Source of the DNA: Lachnospiraceae bacterium
GTDB lineage: Bacteria; Bacillota; Clostridia; Lachnospirales; Lachnospiraceae
Assembly: GCA_022773965.1 (NCBI GenBank)
Contig: JALFNQ010000258.1
Span: 1-32,948, forward strand
Length of the DNA: 32,948 nt
Reading direction: 5' to 3'
Part shown: piece by piece, positions 16,094-24,629 of the stretch
How the letters are laid out: the number at the start of each line of letters is the position of its first letter
Numbering within the stretch: the first letter of the stretch is position 1
The notes under the pieces: model-generated
What the model saw: only the letters and a program-made list of their open reading frames with translations
Told to the model about the DNA's origin: nothing
The model's database searches: none
Translations under genes and position numbers: made by a program

Positions 16094-16927
16094 ATGTTTC
16101 AATTTACAGAGGACTGTAAAACAGGCATTGCACAGATCGATGGAGAACATGAGTTTTTGTTCAGCATCATGAACCGGATCACGGAAACGCTTCAAAATGG
16201 TCTTGATAGCGAGGAAGATCGATGCCAGCTGGAAATGTATCTGGAAGAGCTTCGGGAATATGGAGCAAATCATTTTGCCCATGAGGAGGCGTATATGGAA
16301 GAGCATGCTGATCCGGAGCTGGAGCGACAGAAAAAGGCACATGCATTTTTTGTGAAAAAAGTGAATCACATTGATTTACAGGACTTAAATTCACAGGAAA
16401 AGCGAAAGATCCTGGAGGATATGATTCTGTTTTTGACAAAATGGCTGTACAATCACATTCTGGGTAGCGATACGCTGATCGGACATGAGTGGAACAATGC
16501 GGATAAGGAAGCAGAAGAAATCAATGACATCTGTGCGTTTACGGAAGTTTACTGGACGCATATTCCGCTGGTGGACAAAGAACATGCCAAGCTGTTTGAG
16601 ATCATTGGGCGTGCATATCGGCTTGTAGAGTGTTCCGGTGGAGAGTTGGATTATGACAGTGTGATGCGTGTATTGGATGAACTGGAGGATTACACACACT
16701 ATCATTTTTCGCATGAGGAGGAATATATGGAGTCCATCGCCTATACCGGTCTGGAGGCACAGCGTCGTGCGCATGCTGTGTTTTTGGCAAAGCTGGCAGA
16801 CAAGGATGAGGCAGAAAATACCGAGGATCGCAGAGCGTTTGTGGAGGATATGCTTGACTTTCTGTTTGCATGGCTGAATCGGCACATTTTAAAGATGGAT
16901 AAGCTGATACCGGTGCCAAAGGTGTAA
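16094..16927 (+). CDS. tandem bacteriohemerythrin (two hemerythrin domains)
   Basis: 277 residues, ATG after GGGAGG. Two four-helix di-iron domains are joined head to tail. Domain 1 ligands: H19 (IDGEH), H60 and E64 (HFAHEE), H83, H121 and D126 (NHILGSD). Domain 2: H164 (VDKEH), H204 and E208 (HFSHEE), H227, H264 and D269 (RHILKMD). In both, the first His of the usual HxxxH pair is Gln (Q79, Q223). Such proteins bind O2 reversibly or sense it; in an anaerobe they may scavenge oxygen. No signal peptide, so cytoplasmic. It sits between ssrA and the phosphofructokinase gene with its own ribosome binding site. Confidence 0.9.
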   Translation: MFQFTEDCKTGIAQIDGEHEFLFSIMNRITETLQNGLDSEEDRCQLEMYLEELREYGANHFAHEEAYMEEHADPELERQKKAHAFFVKKVNHIDLQDLNSQEKRKILEDMILFLTKWLYNHILGSDTLIGHEWNNADKEAEEINDICAFTEVYWTHIPLVDKEHAKLFEIIGRAYRLVECSGGELDYDSVMRVLDELEDYTHYHFSHEEEYMESIAYTGLEAQRRAHAVFLAKLADKDEAENTEDRRAFVEDMLDFLFAWLNRHILKMDKLIPVPKV

Positions 16928-16952
16928 AAGAACGGGGGAAAAGCCGTATAAT
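16923..16952 (+). promoter_or_regulatory. promoter of the phosphofructokinase gene
   Basis: TATAAT (16947-16952) is perfect; a weak -35 TGTAAA (16923-16928) lies 18 nt upstream. The promoter starts at the hemerythrin stop codon. Confidence 0.5.
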
Positions 16953-16962
16953 AAATACATAC

Positions 16963-16984
16963 ACTTTATGAAACAGCATAAAGT
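16963..16984 (+). promoter_or_regulatory. inverted repeat, possible operator for the phosphofructokinase gene
   Basis: ACTTTATG (16963-16970) and CATAAAGT (16977-16984) form a perfect 8-bp inverted repeat with a 6-nt gap, just downstream of the -10, where a repressor could block transcription. No cognate regulator can be named. Confidence 0.4.
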
Positions 16985-17061
16985 AAGTATGAAAAAAATA
17001 AATCGGCATCAGGGTTTGTCACCAGCGGTGGCAGCTTATGCCAGAAAATGGAGGAAAAGGT

Positions 17062-18297
17062 ATGAAAGGTAATGTAATCGTCGGACAATCAGGGGGACCG
17101 ACAGCAGCAATCAACTCAAGTCTTGCAGGAGTGTACCGTACAGCGATTGATCGTGGGGCAAAAAAGGTGTACGGCATGCTGAATGGTATTCAGGGTCTGC
17201 TGGAGGAAAAGTATATCGACCTCTCGACCCGTATTACCAATGAGCTGGATGCAGAACTGTTAAAGCGTACACCGTCTGCATATCTGGGTTCCTGCCGTTA
17301 TAAGCTGCCGGGTATTCATGAGGATATGGCGGTTTATGAAAAGATTTTTGCTTTTTTGGAAAAAATGGATATCGAAGCGTTTATTTATATCGGTGGCAAT
17401 GATTCGATGGATACGATCAAAAAGCTGTCGGATTATGCGATCATTACAGGCAGTGAGATCCGCTTTATCGGCTGTCCGAAGACGATCGACAATGATCTTG
17501 CATTAACAGATCATACGCCCGGTTATGGCAGTGCTGCAAAGTATATCGGAACCTCTGTGAAAGAGATTATCAGGGACAGCTTCTGTCTGCGTTATGATAA
17601 GGGTGTAGTGACGATCGTTGAGATCATGGGAAGAAATGCCGGATGGCTGACCGGTGCCGCTGCACTGGCAAAGGGCGAGGATTGTTCGGGCCCGGATATG
17701 ATCTATCTGCCGGAGATTCCCTTTGATTTTCAGAGTTTCAGGGATAAGGTGGCAAAACGCCTGGAGAAGAAGAGTTCTGTCGTTGTAGCAGTTTCAGAGG
17801 GTATTCATACCGCTGACGGCAAGTATGTCTGTGAGTATGGGTCCAGCATTGATTTTGTTGACGCATTCGGACATAAGCAGCTGTCCGGAACAGCCAGTTA
17901 TCTGGCTAGCTTCATTGCAGGTGAGCTGGGCTGCAAGACGCGTGCCATTGAGTTGAGTACGCTGCAGCGTGCGGCTTCGCATCTGTCCTCACGAGTGGAT
18001 ATTCTGGAGGCATATCAGGTAGGTGGTGCTGCGGTTAAGGCAGCAGACGAGGGCGATTCTGGAAAGATGGTTGTTCTTGTCCGCAAATCTGATGATCCGT
18101 ATCAGAGCACCACGGAGGTAAAGGATGTACACAAGATTGCGAATGATGAGAAGCTTGTGCCCAGAGAGTGGATGAACGAGGAAGGAGACTATGTGACGGA
18201 TGAGTTTGTCAGCTATGTGCGCCCGCTGATTCAGGGCGATGTATCGCCGATCATGGTTGATGGCATTCCCCGTCATCTGTATAAACCGGAGGAATAA
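17062..18297 (+). CDS. pfp: 6-phosphofructokinase, likely diphosphate-dependent
   Basis: 411 residues from ATG 17062, chosen because GGAGG (17050-17054) lies 7 nt upstream; an in-frame ATG at 17038 lacks a site. Phosphorylates fructose 6-phosphate in glycolysis. The phosphate-donor loop reads GGNDS (111-115), where ATP-using enzymes have GGDGS. PKTIDND (139-145) has Lys where they have Gly. Both changes are the known marks of PPi use, which makes the reaction reversible and saves ATP. Also visible: [20 protein letters not shown] and PEIPFDF. It lies between the hemerythrin gene and smpB, 11 nt before the latter. Confidence 0.9.
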   Translation: MKGNVIVGQSGGPTAAINSSLAGVYRTAIDRGAKKVYGMLNGIQGLLEEKYIDLSTRITNELDAELLKRTPSAYLGSCRYKLPGIHEDMAVYEKIFAFLEKMDIEAFIYIGGNDSMDTIKKLSDYAIITGSEIRFIGCPKTIDNDLALTDHTPGYGSAAKYIGTSVKEIIRDSFCLRYDKGVVTIVEIMGRNAGWLTGAAALAKGEDCSGPDMIYLPEIPFDFQSFRDKVAKRLEKKSSVVVAVSEGIHTADGKYVCEYGSSIDFVDAFGHKQLSGTASYLASFIAGELGCKTRAIELSTLQRAASHLSSRVDILEAYQVGGAAVKAADEGDSGKMVVLVRKSDDPYQSTTEVKDVHKIANDEKLVPREWMNEEGDYVTDEFVSYVRPLIQGDVSPIMVDGIPRHLYKPEE

Positions 18298-18308
18298 GAA
18301 AAGAAATT

Positions 18309-18782
18309 ATGGCTAAGGAAGCATCAAACTTTAAACTGATTGCAAATAATAAAAAAGCACGGCACGATTACTTTTTAGAGGAAACCTTTGAGGCAGGTGT
18401 GGAACTGCATGGCACGGAGGTAAAGTCTCTGCGGCAGGGGCATTGCAGTATCAAGGAGGCGTTTATCTATATCGAGAACGGTGAGGTGATCATTTACGGT
18501 ATGCATATCAGCCCCTATGAGAAGGGTAACATCTTCAATAAAGATCCGCTGCGGCCCAAACGGCTTTTGCTTCACAAAAAGGAGATCATGCGTCTGCTGG
18601 GAAAGATCAAGGAAAAGGGTTATACGCTCATTCCGGTGCAGGTGTATTTTAAGGGCAGTCTGGTAAAGGTGGAGATCGCGCTTGCACGAGGCAAAAAGCT
18701 TTATGATAAGCGGCAGGATATTGCTAAAAAGGATGCCCGTCGGGAAGCAGAGCGAGATTTCAAGGTGCGGAATCTTGGCTGA
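18309..18782 (+). CDS. smpB: SsrA-binding protein SmpB
   Basis: 157 residues. Binds the tRNA-like part of tmRNA and brings it to stalled ribosomes. Visible blocks: [64 protein letters not shown], and the basic C-terminal tail ([15 protein letters not shown]) that enters the empty mRNA channel. It starts 11 nt after the phosphofructokinase gene with only a weak ribosome binding site, so it is probably co-transcribed and translationally coupled. The terminator at 18796-18831 ends the unit. Confidence 0.96.
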   Translation: MAKEASNFKLIANNKKARHDYFLEETFEAGVELHGTEVKSLRQGHCSIKEAFIYIENGEVIIYGMHISPYEKGNIFNKDPLRPKRLLLHKKEIMRLLGKIKEKGYTLIPVQVYFKGSLVKVEIALARGKKLYDKRQDIAKKDARREAERDFKVRNLG

Positions 18783-18795
18783 TAAAGAATGGATC

Positions 18796-18831
18796 GCTGA
18801 CCATATGCTTGGCATGTGGTCAGCTTTTTTT
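18796..18831 (+). terminator. intrinsic terminator after smpB
   Basis: GCTGACCATATGC (18796-18808) pairs with GCATGTGGTCAGC (18812-18824), with one wobble, followed by seven T. Confidence 0.9.
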
Positions 18832-19075
18832 GACTTTGATATATGAAAAAAGATGAAAACGGAATATAAGATATGAAATACATTGAAGAAAATGATAAAA
18901 AAGTGTAAAATAATTAATATAATATTAAAATAATGAAAATAGATAAAAAAAAATACAAATATATGTTATAAAATGAATAAGAATAGATTTAATAGAAAAA
19001 AAATCAATATATATGTTTTTATATACATTTTATAGAAGAAAAAAGAAATAAATATAAAAAGAATGTAAAAAAATG
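18832..19075. other. very AT-rich, A-tract-filled intergenic spacer
   Basis: About 245 bp made almost only of A and T on the + strand, with many runs of A (up to 9). No ORF of note and no RNA fold stands out. Composition differs sharply from the flanking genes. It leads directly into a strong promoter (19076-19104), so it may act as an upstream activating or curved DNA segment. Confidence 0.6.
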
Positions 19076-19104
19076 TTTACAAATGCAAAAGAATGAAATA
19101 TAAT
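19076..19104 (+). promoter_or_regulatory. strong promoter of the HTH/FtsL-like pair
   Basis: TTTACA (19076-19081) and TATAAT (19099-19104) are 17 nt apart. The A-rich DNA upstream would work as an UP element. Confidence 0.7.
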
Positions 19105-19125
19105 AGAGTGCAAGGAGGCATCGGT

Positions 19126-19572
19126 ATGCTGGATGAAAAATTATATACAGTAGCGGATGTCGCCCAAGTGACCGGTATGACGAGCCGAACCATCCGTAAC
19201 TATTTGAAAGATGGTACGCTCACCGGGCAGAAGATAGGTGTTCAGTGGCGTTTTACTGAGGATGAGATCAAAAAATTGTTTTCGAGACAGACGCCGGGAC
19301 AGAGTTCGCCGACACAGGTTGTAAAAGGCTTTCTGGGGGAACAGGAGCGACAGAAGGCCTGCTTTTGTGCGTTACTTGACTTCCCGGGAGTTACAGAACT
19401 GGATGGGATGGAATTGTATCGAAAGCTACAGGAAGAACGCGGTGAGGGGATTGACTCGATGTCTTATGAATACCACGACGAGGGACAACTGTTGCGTATT
19501 GCGGTCAGCGGTGATACGGGAGCGGTCATGGACTTGTTAGAACAGATGAAGGCAGGGATGAAGAGTGCTTGA
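19126..19572 (+). CDS. helix-turn-helix DNA-binding protein (MerR/excisionase-like head)
   Basis: 148 residues from ATG 19126 with AAGGAGG about 8 nt upstream; a start further up would overlap the promoter. Residues ~5-52 form a winged-helix DNA-binding domain of the excisionase/MerR type (YTVADVAQVTGMTSRTIRNY, then TGQKIGVQWRFTEDEIKKLF). The C-terminal ~90 residues look like a small alpha/beta domain (YEYHDEGQLLRIAVSGD); I do not recognise it. It overlaps or abuts the FtsL-like gene, so the two form an operon. Regulatory target unknown. Confidence 0.75.
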   Translation: MLDEKLYTVADVAQVTGMTSRTIRNYLKDGTLTGQKIGVQWRFTEDEIKKLFSRQTPGQSSPTQVVKGFLGEQERQKACFCALLDFPGVTELDGMELYRKLQEERGEGIDSMSYEYHDEGQLLRIAVSGDTGAVMDLLEQMKAGMKSA

Positions 19573-19588
19573 ACAGAAGGCAGTCCGT

Positions 19589-19996
19589 ATGACCGAGGAG
19601 GAGATTGATGCATATTACAGACAATGCCGGGAAGAAAACCTGAAACGTTATTATACCATTCAGGTTAATCGTGCGATTCGTGAGGAGCGTGGTAGATTGA
19701 TCCGGTTGGTGGTTGTCACGATAGCGGCACTTGTCGTATGTACGGTGTTTTTAAAACTGAATTTTCAGGTGCAGCAGCAGACATATCGCGTTGCAGTGCT
19801 GCAAAAAGAGATAGATGCGTTGCACCTCATGAATGAGGATGCACAGAAACGACTGGAGGATGCGGCAGACTTGTATGAAGTTCGCGAAAAAGCAGCTTCG
19901 CTTGGGATGGGGTATCCAAAAGAAGGAAATATTGTTTATTATTCGGTGGATGATACAGATTATATGTTTCAGACCGGAGATATTCCTACATCGTAG
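19589..19996 (+). CDS. FtsL/DivIC-like single-span septum protein
   Basis: 135 residues from ATG 19589 (AGAAGG 8 nt upstream); GTG 19565, overlapping the HTH gene, is an alternative. A basic cytoplasmic head is followed by one membrane span (LVVVTIAALVVCTVFLKL, about residues 32-54), then a heptad-like coiled coil (VAVLQKEIDALHLMNEDAQK), then LYEVREKAASLGMGYPKEG. That order and the last motif are typical of the FtsL/FtsB/DivIC group, small divisome scaffolds. Which member it is cannot be decided, and it lies away from the usual cell division cluster. Confidence 0.65.
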   Translation: MTEEEIDAYYRQCREENLKRYYTIQVNRAIREERGRLIRLVVVTIAALVVCTVFLKLNFQVQQQTYRVAVLQKEIDALHLMNEDAQKRLEDAADLYEVREKAASLGMGYPKEGNIVYYSVDDTDYMFQTGDIPTS

Positions 19997-20052
19997 TCGC
20001 CGGATTTATGCGGTGACTCATATCACATAGCCTTCCTATGAATTCTTTCAAT

Positions 20053-20088
20053 CAGACGGGCAGATACATGTTTGTATCTGTCCGTTTG
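20053..20088 (+). terminator. hairpin after the FtsL-like gene
   Basis: A 15-bp stem (20053-20067 with 20074-20088, two wobble pairs) follows the gene by 57 nt. It lacks a clean T-run (only TTTG), so it may be a weak terminator or an mRNA 3' end stabiliser. Confidence 0.5.
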
Positions 20089-20118
20089 AAATTATATAGG
20101 TTATTGAAAAAAATATGT

Positions 20119-20246
20119 TTCACACAGTAGCCAGCATTTACTGCGGGCTACGTGCCAAAGATGTACATGAGCCATGAATTTGACGATTTTTCATGCGAAG
20201 CATCGCCAAATTCGTTACATTTCAGGCTGGGGTCTGAAATGTAACG
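20119..20246. repeat. large structured intergenic repeat, copy B
   Basis: Second copy of the element at 12816-12944, in the same orientation. The first two stems are nearly identical; stem 2 has one A in place of G, leaving a mismatch. The third stem is CGTTACATTTCAG with CTGAAATGTAACG, 13 bp and perfect. It ends 20 nt before the -35 of the hybrid kinase promoter. Confidence 0.8.
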
Positions 20247-20266
20247 CGAAAGAAATTTTCTTGTGC

Positions 20267-20295
20267 TTTACATCGGGTGCAAAAGAGGATAAAAT
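20267..20295 (+). promoter_or_regulatory. promoter of the hybrid kinase-like gene
   Basis: TTTACA (20267-20272) and TAAAAT (20290-20295) are 17 nt apart, 34 nt before the start codon. Confidence 0.55.
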
Positions 20296-20329
20296 ATAGA
20301 TATCACAGATAATAAGGGGAAGTGTGCGT

Positions 20330-22495
20330 ATGAGTGTTGTCTATATGATTATCCGGTCAATTCAGTTTATACTGTTTTTGTGTTCGTTCGCTCTGGTGTA
20401 TCGTATTTATAATGAGAAGAATACAACAAAGCAGCGAATTCTTCTTCTGGCATCCATCTGTTCCGTGCTGAATATGTATGGTTATCTGGAAGCTCTTTCT
20501 ACGCTGTCGCAGCAGAGCAGTAAATGGGCAGTGCGTTCGCAATATGTATCAGCATTACTTTTTATGGTGTTTATGCTGCATTTGATCGCGATGTTTTGTG
20601 ATTTCCATATAAGGAAATGGCAGCTGGTTCTTTTGTGGGTGATCAATGCAATCTTTGTGACATTGTTGTTTGTTGATGAGAATATCAATATTTTGTTCCA
20701 TAACTATACTTTTAGCAACAAGCTGCTTGCGGTTCAGATCCGGTTTGATTTATTGCCGCTGGGCTATGTATATATGATGTATATGGCGTTTGTGGCGGTG
20801 GCGGTTTTGTATGTAGGTACTGTTGTGCGTCAGAATGCGAAATGTGATGGCGTGATCACGCTTATCGCTTTTTCGGCAGTCATTCCATGCGTGGCATATC
20901 TGCTCAATTTGGCAGGGCTGACAGGTGGATTTGACTTTGGACCGACGTTAATGGTATTTTCCTGCTGGTTCACTTATCATTTTAATAAAGATTATCACTA
21001 TTTAGATGATGGACAAATTGCTCGGGAGACGATACTGGATGAGCTGGGAGAAGGATACATTATTCTTGATAGTGAACGGAATGTGAAATCTTACAACGCG
21101 ATCGCGGCTATGCTATATCCTGAGCTGGAACAGCCGGGAGAAAAAGAAGTGATCGTGGAGTTGATCTATCTGCATAATCACGACATGCTGGAGCATAATG
21201 GAAAAATCTGCAATGTGGTAGTCTCAGAATTGAAGGATAGTGGTGTTCTCACCGGTTATGTGATGTGGCTGTATGACTGCACGGACGAGTACTATTACAT
21301 GAGAGATCTGGAACAGATCCGAAGCCATGCATCTGCAGCTGACAGAACCAGGGATCTGTTTCTGCATCACATGACCCACGGATTTGGTTCTCCATTACAT
21401 ATTATTGAAAATCGTTCAGATGCGATTTATCAGGATGAACGATCCTCGGCAGATGTGAAAGAGATGTCACTGGAAATTCTGGATGCAGGGCAGAAATTGG
21501 AAGATATGGTTGCTGTGATGATGGAATATTCTAAAGAAGAGTGTCATATTACCGGCAAGGGCACGGAATATAAAACGTCAGATCTGGTACAATCATTGCA
21601 ACAGATGCTGGAGAAGCGCAGGCAGGGCAGATGTCAGCAGATAGAAATAACAGCCAGTCCACAGCTTCCGGTAAACTGGTATGGAGATCAGAAGGGTATT
21701 GAAGAGGCTGTGGCAGGCGTGCTACGCTGTGCGGGTATGGCAGCAAAGATCTCCGGGATTGAATTGGATGTTACTTCGGAAATGCGTTATGCGGATGCAC
21801 TGTTGATCCTGACATTTTATCTGGATGACAATGGTATGACAACTACCGAATTGAATCGTCTGACAGCTGTCGTACAGAGAACCGGAAAGGATGCAGAAGA
21901 GGAGGTGAACTACATCCCGTACTCCCTCTGTAAACGTCTGTTGTTGGAGCTGAAGGGTTCTATGGAATGTAGTGTAGAGCGGAATCATTCAAAGATCAGC
22001 CTGATGTTCCCACAGCGAATTGTCGATAATGCGCCTTTCGGAATAGGCGGTGAACATGTACAAGAAGATGAGCCAGAGGAGTTGTTCGGAGGAAATGGAG
22101 AAAAACGCGCTAAAAAGCCTGTTGTGTTGGTAGTAGATGACAATCTTCTTTATTTAAAGGAAATGGATTCCTGGTTGCGAAAATTGAACCTGAAAACGAT
22201 TATGGCAAAGAGCGGAGGGGAATGTTTACGGATTCTGGAGCGAAAACACGTGGATTTGATCTTTATGGATCAGATGATGCCTGAGATGGATGGAACGCAG
22301 GTGTTACTGGCCATTCGTAAGATGGAAGCGGAGCAGGGCGTGAAAAAGCCAATACCGATAATTCTGCTTACGACAGACGATTCGGTAGGGGCGCGAAAGA
22401 GGTATCTGGAATTTGGGTTTGATGATTATCTTGCAAAACCGATCGAGCCGCAGCAGATCCGTGATCAGGTGAAACATTATTTGCATGTCGTATAA
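20330..22495 (+). CDS. hybrid histidine-kinase-like protein with 7TM head and degenerate ATP site
   Basis: 721 residues from ATG 20330 (AAGGGGA 9 nt upstream). Residues ~5-220 hold about seven membrane spans of the kinase N-terminal 7TM type. A PAS-like domain follows (~225-325). The dimerisation/phosphotransfer helix keeps its His (FLHHMTHGFGSPLHII). The ATPase domain is eroded: the N-box Asn is gone (AVAGVLRCAGMA) and the second glycine box is replaced (YIPYSLCKRLLLEL). The C-terminal receiver is intact (FMDQMMPEMDG, LLTTD, LAKPI). It probably cannot phosphorylate itself and may act as a phosphorelay scaffold or sensor. Signal unknown. It ends at a shared terminator with the convergent chemoreceptor. 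Confidence 0.8.
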   Translation: MSVVYMIIRSIQFILFLCSFALVYRIYNEKNTTKQRILLLASICSVLNMYGYLEALSTLSQQSSKWAVRSQYVSALLFMVFMLHLIAMFCDFHIRKWQLVLLWVINAIFVTLLFVDENINILFHNYTFSNKLLAVQIRFDLLPLGYVYMMYMAFVAVAVLYVGTVVRQNAKCDGVITLIAFSAVIPCVAYLLNLAGLTGGFDFGPTLMVFSCWFTYHFNKDYHYLDDGQIARETILDELGEGYIILDSERNVKSYNAIAAMLYPELEQPGEKEVIVELIYLHNHDMLEHNGKICNVVVSELKDSGVLTGYVMWLYDCTDEYYYMRDLEQIRSHASAADRTRDLFLHHMTHGFGSPLHIIENRSDAIYQDERSSADVKEMSLEILDAGQKLEDMVAVMMEYSKEECHITGKGTEYKTSDLVQSLQQMLEKRRQGRCQQIEITASPQLPVNWYGDQKGIEEAVAGVLRCAGMAAKISGIELDVTSEMRYADALLILTFYLDDNGMTTTELNRLTAVVQRTGKDAEEEVNYIPYSLCKRLLLELKGSMECSVERNHSKISLMFPQRIVDNAPFGIGGEHVQEDEPEELFGGNGEKRAKKPVVLVVDDNLLYLKEMDSWLRKLNLKTIMAKSGGECLRILERKHVDLIFMDQMMPEMDGTQVLLAIRKMEAEQGVKKPIPIILLTTDDSVGARKRYLEFGFDDYLAKPIEPQQIRDQVKHYLHVV

Positions 22496-22510
22496 AAAGT
22501 GTATAAAAAA

Positions 22511-22548
22511 GAAGCCGGAGCAATTTGGTTTGCTCCGGCTTCTTTTTT
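22511..22548. terminator. bidirectional intrinsic terminator
   Basis: GAAGCCGGAGCAA (22511-22523) pairs perfectly with TTGCTCCGGCTTC (22530-22542), with A-tract before and T-tract after. Shared by the convergent hybrid kinase-like gene and the chemoreceptor gene. Confidence 0.92.
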
Positions 22549-22555
22549 ATACTTT

Positions 22556-24406
22556 TTACAGATTTGTGAATCGATCTGCTTCCTGTTTTAACTGAAGACT
22601 GATCTTCTGGTTGGTGTTCATTTCCTGATTGACAATTTCAATGTTGCTAACGAGAGTAGAAGTGTTTTCTGTAGCGTTTGTAACACCTAATGCACTTTCT
22701 TCGATTGCTGTGGTGATACCGCTGACAGCTTCTGAAATCTCCTGCATGATCTGCATCAGGTGATTGGTGCGATCCTGGAAGATGTTCATCGTGTGATTGA
22801 TATGACTTGCATCGTTCCGGTATTGCTTGCCGGTTTCAACAAACTTCTCATAGTCGGGAAGAATGGTTTCGTTGACATAATTTACGATTGCGTTAGAGTT
22901 CTCAACCAGAGCATCTACAGCACGAACAACCAGAAGGTTGATCTCCTGAATGTTTCCGGCAGTCTGTCTGGTAGAATCTGCCAGTGTACGGATCTCATCT
23001 GCGACAACAGCAAATCCCTTGCCGGCTTCTCCCGCTCTGGCTGCCTCAATGGAAGCGTTCAGTGCCAGCAGATTCGTCTGACTGGATACATTTAAGATCT
23101 CGTCCGTCAGGTCGTTTACTTTGGATACGCTCTTGCTTTCCTCAATTGCTTCTTCCAGAGAATGAATGATGCCACCGATAATTTCGCTTGTGCTCTCTTT
23201 GTTGCGCTGAGCTGCCACTTCAAGTTCTTTGGCGCGTGCTTCCATCTCTCCGGCATAACTGTTCAGGGTGACGGTATCCTGTGCTATGCTGGATACCTGT
23301 GTACCTACATTTGCAACTTCATCGTTGACACTGGTCGTTGTAGAAGAAATCTCTTCCATTGTAGCGGACAGCTCTTCCAGCAGAGAAGAGATGTCAGAAG
23401 CATTTCCACTGGCGGTGTTTACACTGCCGGAAACAGTATTTACTACGCTGCCGAGATGATCTGCATTGGAAATAATCTGGGACATAATGTTCTGAAGGGT
23501 CTCGAGAAAGACGTTGATACCTTTGGCGAGACGCCCCAGTTCATCCGTTGATTTCAGATCAATGCGGGCTGTCAGATCACCGTGACCTGCCTGAATATCG
23601 GAAACGATCTTGTCGAGACTCTTGGTGGTTTTTTTGATCGGACGGATGACGCTGCGGTTTACAAGGGCAAAGGCAAGGATCGCGATCACAATACCGATCA
23701 GTGTAGCAATGACTGTTGCGATAACTGCCTGGTTGTAGCTGTCACGCTGTGCCTGCACTTCGGAATCAATGGTCTCCTGGATATTGGCCTTCATTGTCTG
23801 TAGCTGAGACTGCATGGTATCGGCACTGTTCTGCATCAGGTTCGGCACGTAGGACTGGGCCAGCTTTTTCATCATGTTGTAGCTGAGCTGCTCGGCGGTG
23901 TCAAAGGTGTATGTATACATGTCAAAATTTTTGCGGAAATCAGCAATCAGAGCAAGATCCTCTTCGGAACTGACTCCGGCTTCATAGGTGGCAAGTGCAG
24001 TCTCAATCTCAGCAAATAATTCATCTGCCCTGGTCTGGCAGGTTTCCATGTATGTGGTATCTTCTGACAGGCAGTGAGCATAGATCAATCGCTGCAGGTC
24101 ACTGAAATCTGCGATCGCCGTGTCCAGTGCAATCTGTGTGGGCAGACTCTTGTCGGTGAGTAGAGAACTGCTTTCCTGCATACTGTTCATGCTTGCAACA
24201 TTGAGCAGACCGGATGCAATGATGACAAAGGTCAGTGCCAGGATTGGAATCAGGATCTTTGTTTTGATACTGGATGATCTGCTTTGTTTTTTGTCCCCTT
24301 TAACGTTTTTTGCTTTACCCGTCTTTGCGGGCTTTGCCGCTTTAGGTGTCTTCACGGGCTTTGCTGCAGGTTTCTTTTTTTGCTTACTTATCGCTTGCTT
24401 GCTCAT
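22556..24406 (-). CDS. methyl-accepting chemotaxis protein
   Basis: 616 residues, start at 24406 with AGGAGG 6 nt upstream. A Lys/Ala/Pro-rich cytoplasmic leader (~1-50) is unusually long. Then TM1 (~51-70), a helical-bundle sensor domain (~75-225), TM2 (~228-250), HAMP ([10 protein letters not shown] onward) and a long signalling coiled coil. The kinase-contacting hairpin tip is canonical ([20 protein letters not shown] and [15 protein letters not shown]). It relays a signal to CheA via CheW/CheV; a CheV is encoded at 28338. The ligand is unknown; the sensor is the four-helix type. A perfect TATAAT (24473-24468) upstream suggests its own promoter, although the -35 is weak. Confidence 0.93.
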   Translation of the reverse strand: MSKQAISKQKKKPAAKPVKTPKAAKPAKTGKAKNVKGDKKQSRSSSIKTKILIPILALTFVIIASGLLNVASMNSMQESSSLLTDKSLPTQIALDTAIADFSDLQRLIYAHCLSEDTTYMETCQTRADELFAEIETALATYEAGVSSEEDLALIADFRKNFDMYTYTFDTAEQLSYNMMKKLAQSYVPNLMQNSADTMQSQLQTMKANIQETIDSEVQAQRDSYNQAVIATVIATLIGIVIAILAFALVNRSVIRPIKKTTKSLDKIVSDIQAGHGDLTARIDLKSTDELGRLAKGINVFLETLQNIMSQIISNADHLGSVVNTVSGSVNTASGNASDISSLLEELSATMEEISSTTTSVNDEVANVGTQVSSIAQDTVTLNSYAGEMEARAKELEVAAQRNKESTSEIIGGIIHSLEEAIEESKSVSKVNDLTDEILNVSSQTNLLALNASIEAARAGEAGKGFAVVADEIRTLADSTRQTAGNIQEINLLVVRAVDALVENSNAIVNYVNETILPDYEKFVETGKQYRNDASHINHTMNIFQDRTNHLMQIMQEISEAVSGITTAIEESALGVTNATENTSTLVSNIEIVNQEMNTNQKISLQLKQEADRFTNL

Positions 24407-24554
24407 AGCGAACCTCCTGAATGTAACAATTTGGTACGTTTTACACGTTCTTTACATACTTTAATTAATTATAACATAGTGAGAGAAAAAAGAAAGCAAA
24501 AAATTTATGATATTTTGCAAAATATGTAGATAATGTGAAAACGTTAGTTTTTAC

Positions 24555-24582
24555 TTGCATTTGCAATAAAATGTAAGATAAT
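24555..24582 (+). promoter_or_regulatory. promoter of the single-span protein / two-component operon
   Basis: TTGCAT (24555-24560) and GATAAT (24577-24582) are 16 nt apart, about 48 nt before the first gene. Confidence 0.45.
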
Positions 24583-24629
24583 AAATAGATGAGACATATA
24601 AAGTTAGTGAATAATAGAGTGAGATGATT

